From: Adiantum capillus-veneris
Lineage: Eukaryota; Streptophyta; Polypodiopsida; Polypodiales; Pteridaceae
DNA: 64,000 nucleotides
Assembly: GCA_014529385.2 (NCBI GenBank)
Contig: CM043943.1
Span: 104,256,355 to 104,320,354, forward strand
Direction: 5' to 3'
Shown here in pieces: positions 21,150-30,735 of this stretch. Within the stretch, counting starts at the first letter, position 1. Each line of letters starts with the position of its first letter. The notes under the pieces were generated by a model. That model saw nothing but the letters and a program-made list of their open reading frames with translations. It had not been told where the DNA came from and did not search any database. The translations under genes were made by a program, and so were the position numbers.

Positions 21150-21450
21150 GTTGCCCAACCACTGGCTCATGCACAATGTTTTCCATGAGAACCTATATAA
21201 GCCTTACAAAGGAGCGCCATCAAAAGAAGCAATAGTTGTAGACCCTCCAAAAATCGAAGAGCAAGAAGAAGTACTTCAATCTAAGTCCATCCTATGACAT
21301 GAAGACAAGGTATTAAGAAATGGTGAGATTATCTGACAATATCTTATTAAGTTAAAAAATTATCCTTTTAAAGATGATAAATAGTTGCAAGGAACCTAGG
21401 TTGAGGATAATATGAACCTTGTCAATGCTTACAATGTTGCACTAGAGTAA
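21150..21450 (+). pseudogene. G1 integrase tail and chromodomain remnant
   Basis: The sequence resumes the G1 pol frame after C1: PNHWL-M-N-VFHENLYKPYK, then EEVLQSKSIL, HEDKVLRNGE, YLIKLKNYPF and NLVNAYN. It matches the G2 chromodomain with three nonsense or indel lesions. It ends at a TAA at 21448-21450. Confidence 0.88.
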
Positions 21451-21788
21451 GCATATGAAAATGCATTTTAAATGAAAAATGTTTTTGTCTTATAAGACTA
21501 GTTCTCTTTTTATTGTGCACAAATTTAAATAGTATGCATGCTTAGAATCATGTTTGTGGTGACGACGTCTCCCAAACACCAAATAGAATTTGTCACTCTA
21601 CTTTGGAAGTATGATATGGACTAAAGAGCAGACATGCTTGCGACAGCTACGTCTCCCAAGCACGAAATGGATTAGTCATCCATCTTGGAATGATGTCGTA
21701 GGGTAAAAAGGGATCCTCTACCCGCTAAGAAACATGGACTAATGACTAGGCTTTATCTTCTCTACCTCATAGTCAAGGACGACTATGA

Positions 21789-21805
21789 TTTCAAGAGAGA
21801 GATAA
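21789..21805 (+). promoter_or_regulatory. G1 polypurine tract
   Basis: TTTCAAGAGAGAGATAA lies directly before TGTCATAA, differing by one base from the G2 tract. Confidence 0.8.
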
Positions 21806-21904
21806 TGTCATAAAACATATTATCTAACTATACCAAATGATTTTCTCATGTTAACTGATCATTTAATGTGGGAGAATAAACGGAAACAAGAGTTAGAATA
21901 GAGA

Positions 21905-22120
21905 CATGTGCTTCTAAACCTATCTCAACATGGGACCAAAAGGAGAGATGGTTGCATCTCAATAGGGGTCCAAAAGGAGATGTTCTATCAAAGAGAATGT
22001 GCAATAAGTGCTTCTAAACTTACCTCAATAGGAGACCAAGAGGAGAGATGGTTACATCTCAATAGGGGTCCAAAAGGAGGTAGTCTATCAAAGAGCAACG
22101 TGCATCTAATGGAGCTTAAA
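21905..22120 (+). repeat. Direct repeat of about 110 bp in the G1 LTR
   Basis: CTTCTAAAC, GGAGAGATGGTT and CATCTCAATAGGGGTCCAAAAGG blocks occur twice in the same order. They are absent from the G2 LTRs. Confidence 0.7.
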
Positions 22121-22179
22121 AGACCTTAGGGTTAGCTTCATTCAAGACCTCCAATGGTTAGTATTAAAAGTCCTTTGAC

Positions 22180-22345
22180 CTTAGGCAAGCTAGGGCTGAG
22201 CTTGAGATGGGGACCCAACCTAAACTTACCTTTGACCTTAAACAAGCTAGGGCTGAGCTTGAGGTGGGAACCCGACCTAAGCTTGCCTTTGACCTTAGCA
22301 AGCTACGGCTGAGCTTGAGGTGGGAACTCCACCTAAGGTTCTTGT
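22180..22345 (+). repeat. Short tandem repeats with CTTGAG-GTGGGA cores in the G1 LTR
   Basis: About three units share CTAGGGCTGAGCTTGAG and CCTTTGACCTTA. Period is about 62 bp. Confidence 0.65.
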
Positions 22346-22429
22346 CATGCTTGATGAGTAAGGTACTTGAGGTACTTGTTATACCTAATGAGGAAGGTGC
22401 TCGAGAAGCTTCCTATGCATGGGGGATCA

Positions 22430-22650
22430 GATGCTTGAGTCAAAAAGAGACCCTACACACTTAATGAGGAAGTTGCTTGAGAAGCTTCCTATGCATGGGG
22501 GGTAAGATGCTTGAGTCAAAAAGAGACCCTACACACTTAATGAGGAAGTTGCTTGAGAAGCTTCCTATGCATGGGGAGTAAGATGCTTGAGTGAAAAATA
22601 GACCCTACACACTTAATGAGGAAGTTGCTTGAGAAGCTTCCTATGCATAA
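22430..22650 (+). repeat. 76-bp tandem array in the G1 LTR
   Basis: Units starting CAAAAAGAGACCCTACACAC recur at 22441, 22517 and 22593 (76-bp period), each with GAAGCTTCCTATGCATGGGG. Near-perfect copies suggest amplification after the LTR inserted. Confidence 0.85.
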
Positions 22651-23904
22651 AAGTCCCAAAGATAGGGGAATATTTGACCTAACCTTCCACTCACCCAAGG
22701 GGCACCCCTTTTCTAAAAGGGCACATGGGACACATGTCAAACTCTCAATAAGCATGCTATTGGTTGGGCTAAAGAGGGGTCCAATGAGCTTCTACTTCCA
22801 TCCAACAAATATCTAGTTATTTTCAAGCTCTCTCTCTCTAAGGGGTAAGGAGGACACTTGTCAACAGACTACCCATGTACTTGAATGCATGCATCATGTG
22901 ATTGGCTAGAGGGACAAGGGTCCAATGATCTTGCAGCATGTAGAAATTTCGCCCAAAGCAAGGAAGGGGGGTGCTAGGGGGATATACTCCACACACACAC
23001 ACACACTCATTTGGAAGGGAATTCTCACTTGGTGAAAGTTGAGGAACACCACCTCCTTCTCCAAGCTTGTGAGAAGTGAGAGCTTACATCAACACTCTTG
23101 GCTATGGAATGCAAATCCAACCAAGAGCCATGCTTCAATGCTTAATCATGCCATCTTCTCCATCTCCATTACTATGCTATTATGTATGCTATCAAGAAGA
23201 GTAATGATAAGTGAGGAACTATTTCTTTCTCCTATGGAATGTTTCTTCTTCCTCTTCTCTATCCTCATTCCCCGCTAGCTCTCTACAGCTTTGAAGGTGT
23301 TTGAGGCCTTGGGACTGAGGCTTGGGATAGTTAATGCTTTCTACAAAGTTTATGTTATGCTTGTGATGCATGAAGCTTTCCATCTTCATTGCATCACCTA
23401 GGTCACAAGGAGCACAAAGATTGTATTGTACCAAGTCTCTCTTGATGGGATAAACTATAATACAAATGCCTATTAGAGGGGGGACCGGCTCCATATGAAT
23501 CCGGTCCTCAACTATTGTCATGTTCTTTAAAATCTCTCTCTTGCAAAATTATTGTTCATACCAAGTTAACTAAGTACCATGTTTATGTTGCTACCATCAA
23601 TTAAGTTCACCCGCTATGCTCACAAATTAATCTCACAAAAGTACTTCATCTAATTTCCTAATTCCGCTACTCTCAAAGTTCATAGGCCATTACCATTACA
23701 GAGTAGAAGGAGTATCTTTAGAAAAGAGGGAGTATTTTTAGAGAAGGGAGAGCCTCTTATCTTGGAAGTCAAGATTCTCATTAATTTAGAGACTCAAAAT
23801 TGCGCATCGGATATGTGACCTTAAAAAAAAAAAAGGGTGCGAACATGCGCGAACTTATCTCTTTGCCTTTTTCTATTCTTAGCTTGTAATTTTGGCTCTT
23901 GAAA

Positions 23905-23925
23905 GCTGATATAAAGGCCCCTCTT
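23905..23925 (+). promoter_or_regulatory. Promoter-like TATA in repeat R copy 1
   Basis: GATATAAAGGCCCCTC occurs here and as CTATATAAAGGCCCCTC at 43191 in copy 2. It is about 220 bp before a shared ATG frame, a distance compatible with a transcribed leader. Confidence 0.45.
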
Positions 23926-24131
23926 TCCTCACTTTGGGAGACACACACACACACACACACAAAAGTTCTCAGAAGCGGAACCTCTCTTGCAATAACGTCG
24001 GGGTTACCTTCTCTCCCTCAACCTCTCACTCTCAACCCATCTCCATCTCCAACTCCCTCCCTATCATCATCGTGTTGCCCTTCGGATTCTTGAGTTCTTT
24101 TTCTCTTTTCCCCTCTTCTCTACCTCTATAT

Positions 24132-24321
24132 GATGGCCCCGAAATGAGTGACTCGAAGCTCAAAGTACACTCATGTTTCTCTACCTCCAAGTAAGGTGCA
24201 AAAGAAGGTATTATATACTCCAATCGTAGCTCAAGCGGATGTATCGACTGCGGAAGAAGTTGAAGCTGCCCAACCTCCAACACGGGAGGTAATTGAACAT
24301 GTCGCTAATCCGATAAGATAA
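24132..24321 (+). pseudogene. Short exon-like frame in repeat R copy 1
   Basis: From ATGATGGCCCCGAAA the frame reads MMAPK, a TGA, then VTRSSKYTHV, PSKVQKKV and QPPTREVIEHV to TAA. Copy 2 (43390-43617) has the same frame with Arg at the TGA and a stop elsewhere, and most differences lie within a shared frame. This suggests a once-coding first exon or gag start. I do not recognise it. Confidence 0.4.
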
Positions 24322-24582
24322 ATTTATAATTTTACATTGCTATTCATGTTGACCTAGGAAGCTAAGCATAGGGATTTCCTTAAACTGTCCAAGAAACGTG
24401 ATTGTATCACAAGAAACAAGCATATGTTTTCATAGATTAGTGAAAAAATTGTTTGATACATTGTCAGTGTGTTTGTTAAATTGTTATTGTTTGATAAGTT
24501 GTTATTGGTTGATATAAAGAGTTGGTTCATGTTTAAAGAATCATTTAAAGAGAAGAATTCTTGAAAGGATATCTTTTGTTCC

Positions 24583-24815
24583 TCGCAAATAGCGAGATGC
24601 CTTGCGGTTAGCGAGATGCCTCGCAGATATCGGCTCTCTTTTATTCCTCATGGCAGTTAGCAGGATGCCTTGCATGTAGTGAGATGCATGGTGGTTAGCA
24701 AGATACCTGGTGGTTAGCAGGATGCCTGGTGGTTGGCAAAATACCTCGCGGGGTTAGCAGGATGCCTCGTGGTTAGCGAGATTGGAAGGTTGCGTAATTC
24801 GTGGTTAGCAAATAA
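24583..24815 (+). repeat. Minisatellite with GTTAGC-AGATGCCTCGC core
   Basis: About ten imperfect units of about 21 bp carry GGTTAGCGAGATGCCTCGCG variants. The homologous array at 43805-44060 differs in unit number and sequence. Confidence 0.8.
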
Positions 24816-25353
24816 ATCCTTTGCAAAGGTTCTGTTGGTTAAACAAAAAATGTCCACTGATAGCAGCAAACTCAAAAGAAATTGGAAAAGTTCTTTTTGT
24901 TGAAATATAGGACTGTCTTCATTAGGGCTTGTTTAAATTGTTTTGGTATTGTTTGAAGGGCTGTATAAAAGAACCGGTGTCTGGACTTAATCAAGGAACA
25001 CTGTTTGTATATATAAAACAGTGTGGTAGTAATTAGAAAACAAGCTAAAAAGTATGAGTGTGGCGTGGAAAGTGGGACTGGCTCAGGTTGCCACTCAACG
25101 ATGGGTGGTCTCGATTAGTTGAGAAACTGTCCACTCCCTCTTATTGAGAGAAGTGAAATTAGAGACTCATTGTGCCAAGAGTTGAGAAGCCCCAAATATA
25201 CATGCCCCTAAAAGCTATGGATTCGATTAGTCGAGTACTTTTCACAAGATGACTAGTTAGTTTAAACTATGTCTTATAATATATTCAGGTTTATGAATGG
25301 CGGCCATGCCTCTTAAACGTGGAAAAGAGGCATTCTTTATGGATTCTAAATAT

Positions 25354-26533
25354 GTTTTCTATTGTAGTTGTTCCCAAAAAGAATGGGAAGTTGAGAGTAT
25401 GTGTAGATTATAGGAAACTTAATGGTCAAACCATCAAGGATCCATTTCCATTGCCTTTCACAGATATGTTGCTTGATGAGATTGCAGGGTATCAGATGTA
25501 CAACTTTATGGATGGATATAGTGGCTACAACCAATTACAAATTTCTCCTGGAGACTGAGGGAAGACCACTTCCATCAATGAGTGGGGAACATTTATGTAT
25601 TTGGTAATACCATTTGGCCTATGCAATGCACCAGCCACTTTTAAGCGGTGTATGATGGAGATATTCAATGAGTTTCTTCATCGATTCCTCGCCATATTCA
25701 TGGACGATTTCACTCTATATTCAGTTGAGGAACAACATTTACTATTCCTGGAAATGGTTTTCAAGCGCTGTCAGGAGAAGCTGATTTGTTTGAATCCATT
25801 TAAATCTGTTTTCCTAGTCTGGAAAGGACAGCTACTGGGACATGTAGTATCCCGCAATGGAATAGAAATGGCCAACGACAAGATTCAATGTGTTCAGCAG
25901 GCCAAGGCACCCAGGAATGCATCTGAGTTAAGTTCTTTCTTGGGATATATTAACTTTTACAGAAGGTTTGTGCATAAATTTGCCTCCCAAGCTTTACCAC
26001 TGTATGAGCTCACAAAGAAAACTAGCAAGTTCAATTGGACTACTGAGTGTGAGGAAAGTTTTCAGAACTTAAAATGTGCCATTATCAGTAAACCAGTCCT
26101 TCAGCAACCAAATTGGGATGTTATCTTCCATGTACATGTGGATGCTTCGGGGCTGGCAATGGGGGCGATACTAGCCCAGTCAGATGGAAGGACTGACTAT
26201 CCTATCTATTTCGCCAGTTGCAGATTCAGTGAGACTGAACAAGGTTATACAACCACTGAACGAGAAGCTCTAGGGATGGTTTTCAGTACTACAAAATTCA
26301 GGCATTATCTTCTAGGAAAACTGTTTCATTTCTATGTGGATCATCAGGCTCTCCTATTCTTGATTAATAAAGTCATTATTCAAGGCAGGTTAATACGGTG
26401 GATGATGTTCCTTATGAAATTTGAATTTTGGATTTTCCATAAACCTGGCAAGAACCACTGTGGCACTGATTTTCCTTCTAGAAGTACGGAGGTCTATTCT
26501 AAAGTGTCTTTAAGACGAACCAGTGGATGCTGA
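25354..26533 (+). pseudogene. T1 arm 1 reverse transcriptase and RNase H
   Basis: Starts inside RT fingers (VVPKKNGKLRVCVDYRKLNG) at the T1 edge. The palm motif is FMDDFTLYS; the RT connection NFYRRFVHKFA follows. RNase H has HVHVDASGLAMGA (Asp), TTTEREALG (Glu) and YVDHQALLF (Asp). One TGA at 25556-25558 breaks an otherwise continuous frame 25319-26533, whose first 12 codons come from the flanking repeat. All polymerase and RNase H catalytic residues I can judge are present. Confidence 0.9.
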
Positions 26534-28172
26534 ATTATTTCAGCTGGAAGCGGCAGAATCAGTTGATCCTGAGTTATATGAAGTATATCAGTTTCTTTCT
26601 CAGGGTGCTTTCCTAGATGACTGGAAGCAAAACCAGAAGAAGGCTTTGGTCATCAAAAGCTTAAAGTTCACCATCATTGGGGGTTCTCTCTATCGATTAG
26701 GTGTTGATGGTATTCTTCGCCGATGTGTGCCTATGGAAGGGAGAATGCAAGTCATCTGAGAAGCACATAATGGAGAATCTGGTGGACACTTTTCTACTGA
26801 CATTACTTACAAGAAGATTTTGCAGGCTAGTTTATGGTGGCAAACACTGATATCTAATGTTAGAAGCTTTTGCAAAACTTGTGACATATGCCAAAGAATG
26901 GGTAGACCTACAGCTGCAGACATGACTCCCTTAACACCAGTACAACCACTGGGTGTTTTCATGAAATGGGGTTTGGATTTTATGGGACCTTTCAAGAAGG
27001 TTACTCCCAGGAAGAATAGGTATATAGTGATGGACACCTGCTATGTAACTAAGTGGGTAGAAGCTAAGGCTCTTCCCGACAACACAGCCAAATCCACTGA
27101 AAGATTTTTATTTGAGAATATTGTCTGTCGCTATGGATGTCCTGTGGAGATTGTGTCGGACCAAGTGACACACTTCATCAATGACACTACGGAGATCCTT
27201 CTGGATATGCATTCAGTCAAGCATCGAAAATCCACACCTTATTATCCTAGATGCAATGGACATGCCGAAAGCAGTAAAAAGACCATTAAGACTATTCTCA
27301 CTAAGATTGTGCAGAAAAAGCCAGACCAGTGGGATTTGAAGCTTTAGACTGCTTCAAGGGCATACAGGATAGCTTATAAGGTCACTATAGGATTGACACC
27401 ATTCAGAATGGTATATGGCACTGAAGTTGTTGTCCCTATGGAGTTTGTTATTCCAAGCCTCAGAATGGTTGTAGAATATGTGTTAGATTTTAATCACAAT
27501 CTTAAGAAGCGACTGGAGGAGCTTACCCAGTTAGATGAACTCAGGCAACGGGCTATGCTGGAACAGGAGATTGTTCAGCAAAGAAGAAAGCACTGTCATG
27601 ACTGAAGAATGAAGGTCCGAGAGGTTCAGAAAGGGGATCTGGTACTCTTATATTAGTCTAGATTGGGTCCTAAGAAGCCGAATCTAAAGATAGCCTGGGC
27701 AGGACCATTTGAAGTGGATTGGGTTTTCTCCAATGGCACGGTAAGACTGTGAGGACTATCTGGATTACTGCTGCCAGGAGTGTATAATGGAGCTAAAATC
27801 AAGCTCTACTATTCAGAAGCTAGAGAGCCTTGCCAGGAACAGGGTACTGGGGATTTGGACGCTGAAGACCAAGAAATTCTAGAATCAGCTATCTTGGGGA
27901 TTTTTCATGTGCAGCCAGTTCCAGTTTCAGAACCAGTTTCAGACCAGTACCAGCGAGACCAAGCCACGCTGATATCAGGACCAGAACAGTGGAGACATAG
28001 ATATCAGTTTTTAGGCGACCAACGGTCAGATGGAATATCAGTGGTAATCATTTCAATGACGGGTGAAAGTCTTGTCCAATGCATGTCTGCCACGTCATTT
28101 GTGGTGCACAGAAGTCTAGGAATGGTAAGTGGTGGAGCTTTTATGGCACGAACGCGTATAACAGTCAAGTGA
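26523..28172 (+). pseudogene. T1 arm 1 integrase and pol C-terminus
   Basis: Zinc site: HNGESGGHFS (His) and CKTCDICQ (Cys). Core: GLDFMGPF (Asp), SDQVTHF (Asp; Gly to Val in a usual SDQGTHF) and NGHAESSKKT (Glu). There are stops at 26757, 27345, 27603, near 27655 and near 27751. No chromodomain is visible; the tail ends in an acidic and Gln/Pro-rich stretch up to TAG-like stops near 28170. This is a non-chromodomain gypsy type, unlike G1/G2. Confidence 0.88.
28110..28135 (+). promoter_or_regulatory. Candidate splice donor before the post-pol ORF, arm 1
   Basis: GGAATGGTAAGTGGTGGAGC contains a consensus GTAAGT. The same site is kept in arm 2 (34362-34376, - strand, GAACGGTAAGTGCTGGAGC). It lies between pol and the extra ORF. 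Its use in splicing is a guess. Confidence 0.3.
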
Positions 28173-28206
28173 GTCGGCATGTTTCCTTGCAAATCCCCTG
28201 TGCGAT

Positions 28207-29696
28207 GATGATCATGATGCTTCTCCTCCATCTCCACCTCCAGGACCTGGTACTGGTGGTACAGGGCCAATTGGAGGAAATCAATCACAGGCAGACCATC
28301 ATGAAGGGTAGAGGTCGAGCAATCAACAGCCAGAAGAGCAACAATCCAACAACACTGGGAGTCCACCGGCACACCAGTCACAACAAATCAGGGATGTTAA
28401 AGGGAAAAGCAAAGCTGTGATTGAGGGACCAACAGGTGATGAGCAACATTCATTATAGCTCATCACGTTGAACAAGAGATTGAGACATCAGCAGGCTCCT
28501 ATAACCAGGCGGTATTTGGAGGATGATGATCTTATATCTGATCTGGAACACTTTCAAAGATTGTATGTCGGAGCCAAGGAAATGATTGAGCATTGGAAGT
28601 CAATTGTTTTCCATGATCAAGAGGCTTGCCAATTACCTGCACATCCCAGCACAATACAACTGTTGGAAAGGGTGTGTGAGTGGATACTAACTGCTGAAGA
28701 GAGAGTAACCAATCCACAATCGCAACGATAGTCTATTGCAGATTGTCGCTCAGTGGCTATGGAATTAGAGCTTCTGCTGGGAAACAAGCCAACATATAGA
28801 TGTATGAAGGGTGTCAGGAATCAATTGAAAGAGGTCTTGGTACAAATACAAATTGCTAGGGGAGTTCTGTACCAAAGGGTGCGGACCATTCTTGAAGACC
28901 AGACTGCCACCAGCAAGGACCTCAAACTAGAATGTCAGTGGAAGAACAGGCAACTGCTCTCCGAAAACTGTTTCAGCTGGTTAGGATAACCAGAAAAATG
29001 ATGCAGCAAGAGAGCCAGGTTGTCCTTAACTTCTTAGAATTTGTGCTTGATTCCCCAGTTCTCTTGTATGTTTTACCAGCAAGAGAGGCAAAGTTGCCAA
29101 GATGTTTTCCAACACTTTACCCTCAACATCTAGAACCACTCGATCGGCTCACATATTTCAAGATTATTGATGAACTTCAGGATTGGTATGAGCGATCGAT
29201 TGTGGAATGGAAAACTTGGCAAACACTGTTCAACGACGCCCTCCAACTGAATGATATCCAAGAGATGAAAGAGGAGATGCAGAGGATCAGACTTTGTATG
29301 GGCCAGTGGAAAATTCATATCAAAGGCCTCACTAAAATCACCAACCAACTGTTGCAACTCACTGTTGAGTCCTCTAAACAGCCTGAAAAGGACATTACGG
29401 CTAAACCAATCCTAGGACCACAGTATAGAGAGATGGATGAGATTCTTTTTGAATCTTGTATTAAAACCAATCAGCCTCTCCTAGAAGGATGGATCCATAC
29501 AGCTTCGCATTGTCACAAATTGGTCAGAACTAGGATCACCAAAGGCAGACGCACGCTCTATGATCCCGACACCAAAACCTATCATCCTCTCACGCCTTAT
29601 GAAATGGAGATGACCACAGAAAGGTGGGATCAGCTTGAGCAAGAGGCCATTTACAGACTCATTCAGAGGGAGAATGCTGGCACTGGGACTTCTTAG
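28207..29696 (+). pseudogene. T1 arm 1 post-pol protein, C-terminal part
   Basis: The first third to half of the post-pol ORF is deleted (junction near 28206). What remains: a Pro/Gly/Gln-rich linker (28225-28440), then a conserved region starting LNKRLRHQ (28467) with EACQLPAHPSTIQLLERV, MELELLLGNKPTY and the C-terminal LYDPDTKTYHPLTPYEME. The frame is broken at 28456, 28729 and near 28930. Residues match arm 2 closely, mostly with conservative changes. No known domain is recognised. It ends TAG at 29694-29696, about 270 bp before the polypurine tract. Confidence 0.8.
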
Positions 29697-29982
29697 ACGC
29701 CATCCAGGCCAAAGGGTGAACAGAAGCGGGTTCAGTGGAAGGATACTGGGTAGTTCCATCTCAGAATTCGGTCAAGGATTTTTCTTTCTTCTCAGCTGGA
29801 AGGTTGATATTAGTCTGTGTAGATGATGAGAGCTCTACATTGGCCTTTTCAACTGCCTCTTGCAATCTTTGTATGGCCACTCTATCATTGGTCAAGTCCA
29901 GTCCTTGGAATCAGAATCAAACGGTGGATTTTTTTCTCAAAAATTTTGGAATTTTGCCAAAATTCAAGAAAGGAGGGAAGGA
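29697..29982 (+). other. T1 arm 1 3' region with polypurine tract
   Basis: Non-coding or weakly coding sequence ends in AAAGGAGGGAAGGA at 29969-29982, directly before the LTR start TGTAGATGG. The part from 29697 to 29950 is matched in inverse by arm 2 (30484-30735). Confidence 0.6.
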
Positions 29983-30446
29983 TGTAGATGGCTGAGATAG
30001 TCTCACTGTGTGGGAACCGGCTCCTGAGTGACGCACAGTGGAGTAGTCAATAATCACCACGGCAGTTACCATAGTAATTCCCAAAGCAAAAAAATAGGAC
30101 CATTACATTGTAATGGGGTTGGCATAAGTTACGGGCATGAATTGAGTCATTTGTCGGCTGTACCTCCGTTAAGCTTTTGATCCATAATCCTAAGTTGTTC
30201 TTGAGCTACATCATCTTCATTGTAATCTTCCATCTGTAATCCCAATTACAGCAGTACTGTATATTCCAGTCATACATACTTTGTACTCATTCTCTCTGAG
30301 TCTAAATCTGAATTTCTGAATCTGAATATCATTCTCAGTACTTCAGTCTAGTTCTCATTCCAGTAGATGTATTCCAGTTCAGTTTCTACTCCCTTGTCCA
30401 GTCTTGTTTGAACTAATACATCACCAATAGCTGTAAACTTCTAACA
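29983..30446 (+). repeat. T1 central LTR (464 bp)
   Basis: TGTAGATGG to CTTCTAACA. It aligns with the - strand LTR at 38107-38582. It contains the unusual GAATCTGAATCTGAAT-type runs near 30300-30330. It is the only LTR shared by the two arms and is oriented with arm 1. Confidence 0.85.
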
Positions 30447-30483
30447 CTGGAATCAGCTATCTAAAAGAGATCAGCTCCGATCC
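30447..30483 (+). other. T1 primer site and broken 5' leader
   Basis: CTGGAATCAGCTATCTAAAAG and the next 16 bp copy the sequence that follows the arm 2 5' LTR (38106-38070). A 5' leader here means the central LTR joins a 3' end to a 5' leader. At 30484 the sequence flips to the inverted 3' end of arm 2. Confidence 0.75.
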
Positions 30484-30735
30484 CAAAATTTCTGAGAAAA
30501 AAATCCACCGTCTGATTCTGATTCCAAGGACTGGACTTGACCAATGATAGAGTGGCCATACAAAGATTGCAAGAGGCAGCTAAAAAGGCCAATGTAGAGC
30601 TCTCATCATCTACACATGTTGATATCAACCTTCCAACTCAGAAGAAGGAAAAATCCTTGACCGAATTCTGAGATGGAACTACCCAGTATCCTTCCACTGA
30701 ACCCGCTTCCATTTACCCTTTGGCCTGGATGGTGT

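Larger units (their letters stand above)
3092..23700 (+). mobile_element. G1: old Ty3/gypsy chromovirus, 5'-truncated, split by C1
   Basis: Two pieces, 3092-5474 and 21150-23700, rejoin into pol (from the end of protease onwards), chromodomain, polypurine tract and 3' LTR of one element on the + strand. The 5' LTR, gag and the protease active site are missing. Pol is clearly of the same family as the intact G2 at 9172-18079, but it carries many stops, frameshifts and a deletion of the RT core. The copia element C1 split it within the segment just upstream of the chromodomain. It is the oldest layer of the nest. Confidence 0.9.
21806..23700 (+). repeat. G1 3' LTR (1895 bp, expanded by tandem repeats)
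   Basis: It begins TGTCATAAAACATATTATC and ends CATTACCATTACA, aligning with both ends of the G2 LTR. It is about 300 bp longer because of tandem blocks between 21900 and 22640. Internal sequence has drifted strongly; only the terminal regions and the part around 23000-23520 (homologous to G2 LTR near 9309-9560 inverted) align easily. Confidence 0.88.
23701..25354 (+). repeat. Repeat R, copy 1, left part
   Basis: It aligns along its length with 42991-44587 of copy 2. Shared landmarks, in order: GGGAGTATTTTTAGAGAAG; a TATAAAGG box (23912); a (CA)n tract; ACCTTCTCTCCCTCAACC; an ATG-starting short frame (24132); a minisatellite; a second TATAAAAG box (24965); and GGATTCTAAATATGT at the end. It is cut at 25354 by composite T1 and resumes near 38600. 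The family is unknown; the TATA and leader look like a gene or retroelement 5' end. Confidence 0.8.

Noticed and set aside
24583-24815. Regular repeats that could suggest a CRISPR-like array
   Set aside because: Units are imperfect, directly adjacent, without unique spacers; it is a minisatellite in a plant repeat.
26079-28122. The segment missing from T1 arm 2 as a spliced intron (retroposed from spliced RNA)
   Set aside because: The arm 1 sequence has GT near the left and AG near the right edge, but arm 2 has about eight extra bases at the join, which a splice junction would not leave.
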